Below, piece by piece: positions 34,875-43,675 of a stretch of 64,000 nucleotides of DNA (within the stretch, counting starts at the first letter, position 1; the number at the start of each line of letters is the position of its first letter). The stretch covers positions 1-64,000 of IMG/VR virus record IMGVR_UViG_3300009093_000036; one strand, 5' to 3'. The notes below the pieces were generated by a model. The model ran no database searches and had not been told where the DNA came from. It saw nothing but the letters and a program-made list of their open reading frames with translations. Made by a program: the position numbers and the translations under genes. The DNA is from a virus.

Positions 34875-35663
34875 TCACACGCCGCCGAGATGCGGCTTCA
34901 CCTTCTTGTAGATGGCTCCACGAAGCCGGTAGACCTGGTTCTGGTTCATCCCCGTCTTCTTCGCGATCTGCATGATGCTCGGGGGATCGCCGACCGTCGG
35001 AAAGAGCTGGTCGAAGACCTTCTGCTCTTCGCTCGTCAGCAGCGCCGGCATCAGCGAGATGATGCTCCGGACCTGGCTCGGGGCATGACCCAAGCTGCCG
35101 TCCTCGGCGTCCGGGTTCGGATTGCCTCCGATGAAGTGCTCGGTACGGAACTCCGACATCATCGGCCGCAAGTCGCTGGCCGGGATGTCGGGAAGCAGCT
35201 TCTTCATGTCTTCGTACATGGGCTCGTGCCCGTGCTGCTCCATGAACTCGTGTCGAGCGTTCATGAACTTCTGGAACTTCTCGACACGCGGCTTCGGGAC
35301 GTACGCGAAGTTGCGGTTGCCTCCGACGAAGTCGGTGATGCGCTGGAAGTTCGTGATGACGTGCGTGCGGATCTTCGTCCCCTTCGTCGGGTCGTAGGAC
35401 TCCAGCCCCTTCTTCGCCGCGACTCGGAGCTGCTGCTCCAAGGCCGAGTAGGGGATCGAGCCACCGAGACCGTTCAGCTTGCGCTTCGCGAACGACTGGA
35501 TGGTCGGTTCGAGAGCATCGAGAAGCGGTTCGAGATGCTTCGCCTTCTTCCCGCTGTCGTTCCAAGCCTTCCAGAGCGCGTAGTGCGGGTCGGAGACTCC
35601 TCCGCCCGTGATCTTCCGCGCATCCTGGTTGAACTTGTCGAACGGGCTTCGCGTCTTGGTCAT
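34875..35663 (-). CDS. Phage RNA polymerase sigma-70-type factor
   Basis: 262 residues. Region 2: IQSFAKRKLNGLGGSIP..ALEQQLRVAAKKGLESYDP plus KIRTHVITNFQRITDFV (residues ~50-115). Region 3-like: MEQHGHEPMYEDMKKLLP near 140-160. Region 4: SEEQKVFDQLF and the helix-turn-helix SIMQIAKKTGMNQNQVYRLRGAIYKK (~208-258). Region 1.1 and full-length linkers are absent, as in group 3 factors. It should redirect host RNA polymerase to phage promoters, most likely late ones, and is followed directly by a terminator. Confidence 0.85.
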   Translation of the reverse strand: MTKTRSPFDKFNQDARKITGGGVSDPHYALWKAWNDSGKKAKHLEPLLDALEPTIQSFAKRKLNGLGGSIPYSALEQQLRVAAKKGLESYDPTKGTKIRTHVITNFQRITDFVGGNRNFAYVPKPRVEKFQKFMNARHEFMEQHGHEPMYEDMKKLLPDIPASDLRPMMSEFRTEHFIGGNPNPDAEDGSLGHAPSQVRSIISLMPALLTSEEQKVFDQLFPTVGDPPSIMQIAKKTGMNQNQVYRLRGAIYKKVKPHLGGV

Positions 35664-35992
35664 GCCGAGCGATGACGCGTCAGCGCCTGCGACGCCGCAG
35701 TCGAGCCCGAGATCTCGTCGATCTTCGCGTGCATGAGCCCTCCGATGGAGGCACGGAAGTCGTTGACGCTCGGGATGTAGTTGTCGAAGGCACGGGCGAG
35801 CTCGCCCTGCATCGTGTCGCGATGACGCTCGACCGTGAGGTCGGTCATCGGGCCCTGCACGTCGGCCTTCAGCCCGATCGACGGCGACATCGGATCCGAG
35901 GGCCGGATGTCGTTCGGGCCGGAGATGAGCGGGCTGTCACCACCACGAGCGGTGACGTCCCCTGCGAGTTCGAGAGCGAGCTTCCTGATCAT
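35660..35992 (-). CDS. Small hypothetical protein upstream of sigma factor
   Basis: 110 residues, ATG at 35992 with GAGG 7-10 bases upstream and a CCTATCAG element 16-23 bases upstream. The middle is helical (ERHRDTMQGELARAFDNY). Its end overlaps the sigma start by 4 bp, so the two genes are co-expressed; an anti-sigma or accessory role is possible but only positional. Confidence 0.55.
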   Translation of the reverse strand: MIRKLALELAGDVTARGGDSPLISGPNDIRPSDPMSPSIGLKADVQGPMTDLTVERHRDTMQGELARAFDNYIPSVNDFRASIGGLMHAKIDEISGSTAASQALTRHRSA

Positions 35993-36007
35993 GTTGTCCT
36001 CATCGAT

Positions 36008-36015
36008 CTGATAGG
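36008..36015 (-). promoter_or_regulatory. Candidate late promoter element CCTATCAG
   Basis: On the minus strand CCTATCAG is followed by ATCGATGAGGAC and the ATG at 35992. The same octamer with a downstream GATGAGG-like segment heads six other genes in the window. It would drive the sigma factor pair of genes. No conserved -35 is obvious. Confidence 0.5.
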
Positions 36016-36019
36016 GGAT

Positions 36020-36703
36020 TCAGGCCTTATACGCCTGCATTGCGTCGCTCAGACTGCGGCGCGGATTCATCGGGTCACTGCTGGCCGAGCGGGTCACGCC
36101 CGACTTCGCTGCGATCGGCGTGTTGCCGACCCGCTGCGACTTGTTCGAGCTGCCACGTAGCACGCCGAGCGTAGGCGCAGAAGGCACCGTAACCTTCGGG
36201 GTACCCGGCCCCGAAGGAGGACCTCCGAAGAGGCTGCTCAGCTTGTTCTCGGCCAAGTAGCTGTGGATGGCCTTGCGGGCGTGATGGAGCTCGATGCCTT
36301 CCTTCGCCGCGGCGAGCACGCCTCCACCGAGACCCGAGGTCAGGGCCTTGGCGGCGAGGTCTCCGCCGGTCTGCTGTGCGAGCTCCTTGGTGCCGCCGGC
36401 GAGTCGCGAAGAGAGGCCACCCTTGGCGTTCACGAAGCCCTTGGTGAAACGACCTGCGGTGTCGATCGCCGGCGCCGCAACGGAGGCGAGGCCAGCGGTC
36501 TGCCCGATGATCTTCCAGGGCTTCGGCTTCTGGAGCTTCGCTGCGGCCTGCTCGACTTCGTGTTCGTCGACCGACAGCTTCTGGACCTCGTCGACGAAGG
36601 CCGCCATCTGGGCTTCCTTCATCAGCGTCTGGACGTTCGTGGGGATGGAGCCCTTCCGGGACTTCAGCCGCTTGTCGTCGATGTCGAGGCCGTGCTGTTC
36701 CAC
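36020..36703 (-). CDS. Hypothetical virion-cluster protein, possible amber readthrough extension
   Basis: 227 residues from a GTG at 36703 that lacks a ribosome site. An in-frame ATG at residue 33 has AAGGAAG at good spacing and would give MAAFVDEVQKLSVDEHE. The frame is identical to that of the upstream 1182-residue gene, separated only by TAG and three codons. The middle is Gly/Ala-rich (SRLAGGTKELAQQTGG), the tail Ser/Pro-rich. It may exist both alone and as a readthrough fusion. Function unknown. Confidence 0.55.
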   Translation of the reverse strand: MEQHGLDIDDKRLKSRKGSIPTNVQTLMKEAQMAAFVDEVQKLSVDEHEVEQAAAKLQKPKPWKIIGQTAGLASVAAPAIDTAGRFTKGFVNAKGGLSSRLAGGTKELAQQTGGDLAAKALTSGLGGGVLAAAKEGIELHHARKAIHSYLAENKLSSLFGGPPSGPGTPKVTVPSAPTLGVLRGSSNKSQRVGNTPIAAKSGVTRSASSDPMNPRRSLSDAMQAYKA

Positions 36704-36712
36704 CCCACAAGA

Positions 36713-39700
36713 CTATCCGAGGATGCCCCGCGTAGCCAAGACAGCTTGCACGTAGAGGAACACCGACAGGCGCTTCTCTTTCCGGGTGTCGAGACGGGCT
36801 GCCCGAGCAGTGTCCCGAGACGAGCGCTGGGCCGCCGCCGGATCGTCGGTTTCATTCGCATCCGTGGTCGTTAGGCCCAAGATGGTGTCGACACGATCGC
36901 CCTCAACGTTCGTCGTGAGCTGACGAAGGTCGTCGAAGTCTCCGAAGGCGCGAGAGTGGAAGCCCTCAACGCCTCGGGTGACAGACCCATCGTCGTCGAT
37001 CTCCAAGTTCGCGGTCCCGAACATGTCGACCATCGAAGCAATGGGACGCCACGTGTACGACTTCAAGAAGTCGTCGACGTCGAAGCGATTGCGGCGGATC
37101 ATCGAGTAGCCGTCGACCAGAGACGAGACCGCCTCCTCGATCGTTCCTCGTGCCGAGATCTCCGACAGCGTCGCCGGCGCTCCGATCTCAGAGGGTGTTC
37201 CAGCGGGGCCCGTGATCTCCGACGGATTGCTGTCGAGGGTCTCCGGAGGCTGCTCGGGCAGCGTGACCGGGGTGCTTGCTCCCAAAGTGACCGGAGAGTC
37301 GGGAGTCACCGAGCTCGCCCCAGAGGGATCACCACCGTCAGCCGATCGAGTCGACCGTCCTGTGGGATCGACGATCACGGTGGGGTCGACGATGCTGCCG
37401 GTTCCGAAGAAGTACGAGTAGAGGGACCCGATGTTCTGGCTGCGGTAGTTCTCGCCGTACCACGGCGGGAACGTGAGGTCCTCCGCCGGCAGATCGACGG
37501 TCGTGCGCTGATAGACGCCCAGCGTCTCAGTGATCTGGTATGCGCGGAACGTCACCGAGACCTCGCGCAACGCCGCATCGTCGCCGGCGTTGCCGGTACC
37601 TGAAGTTGCAACGAAGGACGACTGCGTGTCGCCCACGCTTCCAGCAAGAGCTGCGACCTCGGGAACCGACGATGCAGGCACCGCTGTGCCGACGACGACG
37701 CGAGTTCCTCGAATGCGCCCGGCACCTCCTCCAGGAACGAAGAGAGGCAGCGTCGTGCTTGATGTGTAGCGCTGCGAGCCTGTGGCGGAGGTAGAACGAC
37801 GACCTCGAACTGGACGCACCCGCTCGGAGCGAGCGTACTGATCGGTGACGTCCGTGACCGCTGTGATCTCCCCACCACGGGGTCCCGTAGTTCCAGTTGC
37901 AGGGGTATCCAGCATCGCCACGACGCTGCGCACCGAGGTGTTGCGTGTCCGCCGATAGCGACGAGGAGCTGCACGGTCATCGCCGAGGAACTCGGTCCTC
38001 TCATCCGTGACGCGGCCGTACATCATCTGGATCATGGTCTGGCCGCCGGTCTCGGCCGAGATGCTGTGCGTGATGGATGCCGGAGTCCCCAGGTAGTGAC
38101 TGTTCGGCTGCTGTGCCGTGAGGGCCTGCACGAGGTCTGCCGTGCGCTCGTCCGCCATCTCGCGCTGACGATTCTGCTCCTCCGCCGGCAAGTCAGATTG
38201 GACACCCACACCTTCGCCCTGCGATGCAGCTTCGGCGATCCGACGTGCGATCTCCTGGTTGACCTCCGTATCCGCGGAGTTGATGTCGTCGGCCTTGTAC
38301 TTGTCGATGACGAGCGCCGGGAAGCCGAGCACGACGAAGGGGTTGAACTTGCCCTGCACCTGGAGCTGCCGAGAGCGGAAGCGGTACTGGAAGAAGATGT
38401 GGTTCGCAGCAAGCTGAGCGTAGCCGACTCGCACACCGTCGATCATCACACTGCCACCACGCAGTGCATGCAAGTTCAAGTCGCTCATGCGCTCGAACTT
38501 CGGGATGATGCCCGTGTAGAGCTCGTGGTCCATGAGGTCCCGGATGAACCACGCCGGTGCATCTGCGAGGTCAGGAGGCTCGACTCCAGTACGACCGCGA
38601 CCGATGCTGGCCCCCGACCGCGATCCCAAGATCCTCGATGGCGCCATGTAGTAGCCATCGAACAAGAAGTCGGAGCCGAAGAACGCCGACGACGTGCGGA
38701 GCATGAGCCGCGAGACCTCGTCCATGAAGGTCCGGCCGTAGCTGAAGCTGCTGTAGAGCTCGGGGAAGAGAACGTTGCAACGTGGAGGAGCAACCATCCA
38801 GACGTCCGGCCGGTAGATCTGCGTGATGAGACGTGCCGGAGGATCGGGCTGCCGGTTGCCGGTCGCGACACGGCGCTGAAGCTGCGCGTTGACGATCGTC
38901 TCCATGTCGGCTGCGATCTGATCGCAGTACGAGGTGACCTGCTGCCCTTCAGAAGAGTCCGGAGCTCCGAAGGTGTTGTGAGAGGAGGGCCTTCGCGTGA
39001 GCTGTTCGATGCGCTGGAAGCGGACTGCGTTGACCACCAAGATCTGATGGACCTCCAAGTCACCCACGAACCGAGAGCGCTGGCTCACGGCAAGACGACG
39101 AGCGACACCAGCGGCCGTTCCACAGAGCGAGGCCAAGCGCGGAAGTTCAACTTGAAGGCCTCCGTTCTCCGAAGATAGACGGCTTGCCTCATCGGGCGTC
39201 GTCGACCGTGACTGACGGTCCTTCAGGTCGAGAGCTCGCTGCTTCAAGCGACGAGCTGCATTCACGACCGGCGTGTACGAGTCATTCGTCGTGATCGACA
39301 CCGTCTCGTACTGCGGTCGGTTCGGGTCGACCAGCGCCGGGATGTAGTGCGGCGACGTGATCGGGATGACCTCGTGGAAGATGTAGCGCTGAAGGGCGCT
39401 CAGGACGGCTCGAATGGAGACCTGCCGACCAAGACCTGAAAGAGCTCGGCGGAACAAGCTCCCGAAGCCGTTCGCCGACATCAGGCGGACCTCGTTCTGC
39501 TGCTCGAACGGATTCGCTCCGAGCATCTGCGTGATCTTCAGCCGGAGCTCCGCGATGCTGAAGAAGTCGTTCACGCCTCGGATGGCTCGGGTCCCGAAGT
39601 TCACACCTCCGATGGCTTCGATGATGTGGGTGATCGCTCCGAGCAGCGTGCCTCGCAGGTTCGGGTAGTTGCGAGGTGCTGTGTTCATCAGCCCGACGAT

Positions 39701-40261
39701 GATGTCGCCGTTGCCCTCCAAGAAGGAGTTGAAGACGGTCGTGGCGGCTCCAGTGAACGCAGCGCTGATGCCGCCGCCGTCGAGAGAGAAGCCCTGCACC
39801 TGGTACTGGAACGCGTAGTCCCAGTACATCGACCAGTCCATGCACTGGAGCACGATGCTCCGTGAGCTCCCGGTCTTGTCGACGGTGAAGCCGACGAGTT
39901 CGCCTCCGAAGAGGAGACGGTAGTTCTCGTTCTCCAGATCGGTGTCTTCCTGGGCGTCGGTCTGCTCCAGCCTCTCGGGCGGGATGATGCCGTCGAGGTC
40001 GGGATCACGGTCCTGGTTCTGGATGGCGATGTTGTCGCCGGCGACCCATGCCCGATCCGATGCAGGAGCTCCGCGATAGAAGTCGTAGAAGAAGAGATGG
40101 ACGAGCGTGCGAGGGCGAAGCTGAAGAGCGAGGTCGTTCGCCGGGATCTGAATCGAGCACACCGCGGGCTGGTTGGGCTGCGACTGCACCACCGCCGAGA
40201 TCACGGGAACCTCCACCCCTTCCAGGAAAAGGCGGATGTGGAGCTTCTGGGCGATCGTCAT
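36713..40261 (-). CDS. Large tail/baseplate protein (hub-like)
   Basis: 1182 residues. N-terminus (LHIRLFLEGVEVPVISAVVQSQPNQPAVCSIQIP) and LFGGELVGFTVDKTGSSRSIVLQCMDWS resemble baseplate hub/gpD-type domains that form the tube-end barrel. A helical central part is followed by a Ser/Thr/Pro/Gly-rich disordered stretch (~870-1030) and a C-terminal domain. Ends in TAG (36,713-36,715) in frame with the next gene. The start at 40,261 is divergent from the plus-strand gene at 40,345. Confidence 0.6.
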   Translation of the reverse strand: MTIAQKLHIRLFLEGVEVPVISAVVQSQPNQPAVCSIQIPANDLALQLRPRTLVHLFFYDFYRGAPASDRAWVAGDNIAIQNQDRDPDLDGIIPPERLEQTDAQEDTDLENENYRLLFGGELVGFTVDKTGSSRSIVLQCMDWSMYWDYAFQYQVQGFSLDGGGISAAFTGAATTVFNSFLEGNGDIIVGLMNTAPRNYPNLRGTLLGAITHIIEAIGGVNFGTRAIRGVNDFFSIAELRLKITQMLGANPFEQQNEVRLMSANGFGSLFRRALSGLGRQVSIRAVLSALQRYIFHEVIPITSPHYIPALVDPNRPQYETVSITTNDSYTPVVNAARRLKQRALDLKDRQSRSTTPDEASRLSSENGGLQVELPRLASLCGTAAGVARRLAVSQRSRFVGDLEVHQILVVNAVRFQRIEQLTRRPSSHNTFGAPDSSEGQQVTSYCDQIAADMETIVNAQLQRRVATGNRQPDPPARLITQIYRPDVWMVAPPRCNVLFPELYSSFSYGRTFMDEVSRLMLRTSSAFFGSDFLFDGYYMAPSRILGSRSGASIGRGRTGVEPPDLADAPAWFIRDLMDHELYTGIIPKFERMSDLNLHALRGGSVMIDGVRVGYAQLAANHIFFQYRFRSRQLQVQGKFNPFVVLGFPALVIDKYKADDINSADTEVNQEIARRIAEAASQGEGVGVQSDLPAEEQNRQREMADERTADLVQALTAQQPNSHYLGTPASITHSISAETGGQTMIQMMYGRVTDERTEFLGDDRAAPRRYRRTRNTSVRSVVAMLDTPATGTTGPRGGEITAVTDVTDQYARSERVRPVRGRRSTSATGSQRYTSSTTLPLFVPGGGAGRIRGTRVVVGTAVPASSVPEVAALAGSVGDTQSSFVATSGTGNAGDDAALREVSVTFRAYQITETLGVYQRTTVDLPAEDLTFPPWYGENYRSQNIGSLYSYFFGTGSIVDPTVIVDPTGRSTRSADGGDPSGASSVTPDSPVTLGASTPVTLPEQPPETLDSNPSEITGPAGTPSEIGAPATLSEISARGTIEEAVSSLVDGYSMIRRNRFDVDDFLKSYTWRPIASMVDMFGTANLEIDDDGSVTRGVEGFHSRAFGDFDDLRQLTTNVEGDRVDTILGLTTTDANETDDPAAAQRSSRDTARAARLDTRKEKRLSVFLYVQAVLATRGILG

Positions 40262-40298
40262 CGGGGCTTGATCCTACGCGAATCGAGTACGTGAAGCA

Positions 40299-40306
40299 CC
40301 TATCAG
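40299..40306 (+). promoter_or_regulatory. Candidate late promoter element CCTATCAG
   Basis: CCTATCAG followed by CAAGATGAAGG in the 83-bp divergent region. Directly after it AGGGCAC-G-GTGCCCT (40,315-40,329) is a perfect hairpin in the presumed leader, then GGAG and the ATG at 40,345. Confidence 0.5.
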
Positions 40307-40344
40307 CAAGATGAAGGGCACGGTGCCCTGAAGGAGCGAAGAAC

Positions 40345-40809
40345 ATGGACCCCGACGATGTGCAGAACAAGAACCTGATGACCCCGGGCGATGCGATGGC
40401 CGAGCTGGAGCGCACGCTCCCGAAGCTCGATGTCACGCCGAAGACCCTCTTCCCGACGAAGCCCAGTTTGCTGGCGCCCGGCCACCGCGTCATCGCGGTG
40501 TCGAGCAAGGTGATCGGCGACAACTCGTTCGTGAACCGCTTCGAGAACTACCGGCCGGTCGTCGAGGTGTGGGATCTCCCGGAGAACGGCGACATGGCCG
40601 AGGCCAAGCTGTTCGGTGTCTTCCGGCACGTCGAGGTGCTCGGCGCGTCGTGGATCCATCACGACCCCGAGAACGGGCTCCAGTACCAGGCGCGTCGTGG
40701 TTCCGTGCTCGTCACGAAGAGCGCGCTGCGCGTCTACGAGGACACGCCGGAGAACGTGGCCCGCATCGCCGAGTCCGAGAAGGCGGTGCCGAAGCGCTTC
40801 GGCTGCTGA
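40345..40809 (+). CDS. Hypothetical protein in its own transcription unit
   Basis: 154 residues, AAGGAG 9-14 bases upstream of the ATG. Helical start (DAMAELERTLPKLD) then a compact beta domain (GHRVIAVSSKVIGDNSFVNRFENYRPVVEVWD ... FGVFRHVEVLGASWIHHD). It has a private promoter element, leader hairpin and terminator, and strongly gcg/cgc/ctc-biased codons, all of which suggest high expression. No family recognised. Confidence 0.65.
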   Translation: MDPDDVQNKNLMTPGDAMAELERTLPKLDVTPKTLFPTKPSLLAPGHRVIAVSSKVIGDNSFVNRFENYRPVVEVWDLPENGDMAEAKLFGVFRHVEVLGASWIHHDPENGLQYQARRGSVLVTKSALRVYEDTPENVARIAESEKAVPKRFGC

Positions 40810-40834
40810 GCTCGACGAAGTTCCGGTTCGTGTG

Positions 40835-40865
40835 GAAGAACGGGCGTGTGCTCGTTCTTCTTTTG
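40835..40865 (+). terminator. Bidirectional terminator between converging genes
   Basis: GAAGAACGGGC (40,835-40,845) pairs with GCTCGTTCTTC (40,850-40,860) around GTGT, followed by TTTTGC. The stem begins with AAGAA on the other strand, so it can act in both directions; the opposing gene ends at 40,867. Confidence 0.75.
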
Positions 40866-40866
40866 C

Positions 40867-42093
40867 TTACAGGTTCAGGCCCGGGACGCCGGCGGCGAGA
40901 TTGAGGGCTCCATCCGCCTGTCGAATGCCGAAGCTTCCGAAGAGCTGAATGCCGGCGAAGGCGGCTCGACCCAGCAACAGGTAGTTGGCACTTGGACGAC
41001 CGACGTTGACCCCTAGCTTCGCGAGCTGGCCACGGGCCTGGTTGTCGAGCTCCTCGGGGCTGTTCAGACGAAGGAGCTCCTGGACGCGGTTGAGCTCCTC
41101 CTGGTCGTACTGCGGCTGTGTGGTGTCGTGGACGAACGCTGTGTACTCGTCCTTCTGCTGCCAGATCGGGACACGCTCACCGTTCGACCCAGGAGCGGAC
41201 GGGAAGCTCGCCTGGTTCTCGATCGGCGGGACGTAGAGCTGGTTGCCGATGCCCTTGTTCGGGAAGGCGAGGCTGCGGCCGTAGAGCGTGTTCTTCGCCT
41301 GCTCGATCGCACGCTGGATCGTGAACGTCGCATCGTTCGCGAACCGCTGAGCGTCGGCGAGGAAGCCGGTGAGGCTGTCCTGATTGCCCAAGGACGACTG
41401 GACATCCGCGGTCGCTGCCGGGTCGTCCGGAGGAACGGTCGTGGGCGTCGGTCCGGGCGTCCGATCCGCCATCTCGTCGTTGTAGATGGGCGAGAAGATG
41501 CTGCCGACGTCGCCGATGATCGAGTAGTTCGTGCAGAACACCTGGAACGTCAGCGGGAGCTTGTACGGGTCCTCGACTGTCTGCACCGCCTGCGCCTGGA
41601 GCATGTAGCCCTCGATGACGACGTCATCGAAGTACAAGTACATCCGGGCGTTGCGTTCGAGCAGCTTCGTTCCTCGCAACGTGTCGTTGTAGTTCTTCCA
41701 CCACTCCGACTTCCAGTTGAAGTTCCGTGCGTTCAGGATGACAGCGTTGAAGGTGTAGATGCGGGGGCGCTCTCCGAAGAAGAAGATGTAGTCCTCTCCG
41801 AAGGTCTCCACGATCTGCTGCTTCTCGACGCGCTGCTCCTGAACGGACTGAAGGATGAAGTTCGAGTACTCGATGCTCTGACCGATGCCGTTGACATCAG
41901 TGGCGCTGCTGCTGTCGACGAGCGGGATGGGGCGACCGACGGCGTCGATGACCTTGATCGTGGCGTAGGTGTCCTTCTTCACCTCGATGCCACGCGTCGG
42001 TCGCCGCACGTTCTGTGAGGTACGGGTCTCCTGCGCGGCGTCGTTGAAGACGTCCTCGAAGGGAGAGGTCGTAACGCTGATGAAGACCGCCAC
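40867..42093 (-). CDS. Tail structural protein
   Basis: 408 residues. FGEDYIFFFGERPRIYTFNAVILNARNFNWKSEWWKNYNDTLRG then RMYLYFDDVVIEGYMLQAQAVQ is a compact beta domain resembling tail-tube/baseplate junction proteins in large myoviruses. C-terminal 200 residues are helical and Gln-rich. Divergent from the NADAR gene, with its stop (TAA) at a shared terminator. Family assignment is tentative. Confidence 0.55.
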   Translation of the reverse strand: MAVFISVTTSPFEDVFNDAAQETRTSQNVRRPTRGIEVKKDTYATIKVIDAVGRPIPLVDSSSATDVNGIGQSIEYSNFILQSVQEQRVEKQQIVETFGEDYIFFFGERPRIYTFNAVILNARNFNWKSEWWKNYNDTLRGTKLLERNARMYLYFDDVVIEGYMLQAQAVQTVEDPYKLPLTFQVFCTNYSIIGDVGSIFSPIYNDEMADRTPGPTPTTVPPDDPAATADVQSSLGNQDSLTGFLADAQRFANDATFTIQRAIEQAKNTLYGRSLAFPNKGIGNQLYVPPIENQASFPSAPGSNGERVPIWQQKDEYTAFVHDTTQPQYDQEELNRVQELLRLNSPEELDNQARGQLAKLGVNVGRPSANYLLLGRAAFAGIQLFGSFGIRQADGALNLAAGVPGLNL

Positions 42094-42101
42094 GCCGGAA
42101 T

Positions 42102-42109
42102 CCTATCAG
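42102..42109 (+). promoter_or_regulatory. Candidate late promoter element CCTATCAG
   Basis: CCTATCAG followed by GAAGCTGAGGAAGC, 18 bp before the ATG at 42,128, in a 34-bp divergent gap. The GAGGA within the downstream half doubles as the ribosome site. Confidence 0.5.
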
Positions 42110-42127
42110 GAAGCTGAGGAAGCATCC

Positions 42128-43123
42128 ATGCCGCGCGCAGAACGACCGGAGCGAGCCTTCAAGGCTTGGTCCGACGTCGAAGTCGACAAGCTCAGCTTCT
42201 GGTGGGGCGTCTTCTCCATCCAGACGATCGCAAAGCGCCTCGGCAGAACCCCGGCCGGCGTATCAGAGAAAGCTCGCAAGACGAAGTTGGGGGCCTTCGC
42301 CCAAGACACCATCTCGATGAGAGAGTTCGTACGCTTGAGCGGGTACGAGGACTCTCGCATCCTCGCCAGCGCAGAGGCCATCGGTATCAAGCTCCAGCGC
42401 ATCGGCGTCGGGAACCCGAAGCGTCCGAAGGCGAAGAGGGCCTACGCAATCACCGAGGAGCAGCAAGAGAAGCTGCTCGCACACTTCGCAGAGCATCCGA
42501 ACACCTTCTATCCGAACAAGCCCGGCTCCGGTAAGACGACCCAGGGCGTCTGGGGCATCGGCCGGAAGCCTCCGCAGTGCCTCGACTGCAAGAGAAACGA
42601 CAGACCTCACTACTCCAAGGGCTTGTGCGATGGCTGCTACCAGAAGGTCATGCGCAGCAACCGAAAGAAGAACATGAACAACCCGCCGATTACCCACTTC
42701 CAGGGGAGCTACCGCTTCCTGTCGAACTTCTTTCCCGCCACCATCACGTTCGGAGGACTGAAGTACTACAGCGTCGAGCACGCCTTCCAAGCCGCCAAGA
42801 CGTTGGACCCTGTGAAGAGGGCCCCGCTCACCTTCGCACATGGCACCGAGCTGAGCTGGAATCCCGGCAAGGCGAAGGTGTACGGGCGCAGTCTCGAACT
42901 TCGTCCTGATTGGGAGGACGTCAAGTTCAAGGTGATGGGGCAGCTCCTTCGCGAGAAGTTCACGGAGCACGCCGATCTCGGGAAGAAGCTGATCGCCACT
43001 GGAACCCGCGAGCTCATCGAAGGCAACTACTGGGGCGACCGCATCTGGGGTGTCTGCGACGGCGAGGGGGAGAACCGCCTCGGCAAGTTGCTGATGGAGA
43101 TTCGAGAGGAACTACAGAAATGA
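42128..43123 (+). CDS. HTH - zinc finger - NADAR fusion protein
   Basis: 331 residues from the ATG at 42128. Residues ~10-60 form a SANT/HTH-like helix bundle (FSIQTIAKRLGRTPAGVSEKARK). A zinc knuckle has C151, C154, C167, C170. Residues 188-329 are a NADAR/YbiA domain: FLSNFFP at 197-203, EHAFQAAK at 217-224, NYWGDRIWGV near 300-309 and N..LGKLLMEIR. NADAR enzymes remove ADP-ribose, including from guanine in DNA. An internal ATG (residue 183) could give the NADAR alone. The fusion suggests DNA-targeted ADP-ribose reversal, possibly against DarT-type defence (inference). Confidence 0.8.
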   Translation: MPRAERPERAFKAWSDVEVDKLSFWWGVFSIQTIAKRLGRTPAGVSEKARKTKLGAFAQDTISMREFVRLSGYEDSRILASAEAIGIKLQRIGVGNPKRPKAKRAYAITEEQQEKLLAHFAEHPNTFYPNKPGSGKTTQGVWGIGRKPPQCLDCKRNDRPHYSKGLCDGCYQKVMRSNRKKNMNNPPITHFQGSYRFLSNFFPATITFGGLKYYSVEHAFQAAKTLDPVKRAPLTFAHGTELSWNPGKAKVYGRSLELRPDWEDVKFKVMGQLLREKFTEHADLGKKLIATGTRELIEGNYWGDRIWGVCDGEGENRLGKLLMEIREELQK

Positions 43124-43668
43124 CTACGCCCGAAGAGAAGATCAAGAAGCTCGACTTCACGAAGGTAACGCGGGACGCCGACAAGACGCGCACCAGGATT
43201 CTCATCAAGCCCCGCTACGGGATGCAGAGCTTGGAGATCGTGTGTGGTCGCACCAACCTGAACCGCAACCGAGACCGTACGCCTTCATACGAACGGCTCA
43301 CGGCCCGGGCTTCATACGGTGTCATCGACTTCGAGCACGACAGCGCGTACATCTTCCAGATCCCGCTCGTCGGTGTAGCACTCGACTTTGTCGAAAACTC
43401 GACCGTCTACTACAGCGGGATCCTGTTGGGACGCGACCCCGAAGACCTCCGCATCTCGTTGGACACCGACTACGATCCGACGAAGCTGAAGGGCGCCTAC
43501 AAGTGCAACGGGAAGGAGTGTCGCTCAGGCAAGTCGCACATGATCGTTCCCGAAGGGTACTGGGCGGGCCCGGAGATGAAGGTCCAGACCCTCTACTTGC
43601 AGCTCGTTGGTGCCGAGGTTTCCGTGATCTTGAGCACGCCAAGCAAGGAGGACCCTGACCACGGCTGA
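43120..43668 (+). CDS. Hypothetical protein after the NADAR gene
   Basis: 182 residues, ATG overlapping the preceding TGA. Beta-rich (RILIKPRYGMQSLEIVCGRTN, AYIFQIPLVGVALDFV) with two Cys (KCNGKECRSGK) in a loop. Ends 8 bp before the tRNA gene. No family recognised; translational coupling suggests it works with the NADAR protein. Confidence 0.58.
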   Translation: MTTPEEKIKKLDFTKVTRDADKTRTRILIKPRYGMQSLEIVCGRTNLNRNRDRTPSYERLTARASYGVIDFEHDSAYIFQIPLVGVALDFVENSTVYYSGILLGRDPEDLRISLDTDYDPTKLKGAYKCNGKECRSGKSHMIVPEGYWAGPEMKVQTLYLQLVGAEVSVILSTPSKEDPDHG

Positions 43669-43675
43669 GACGCCT

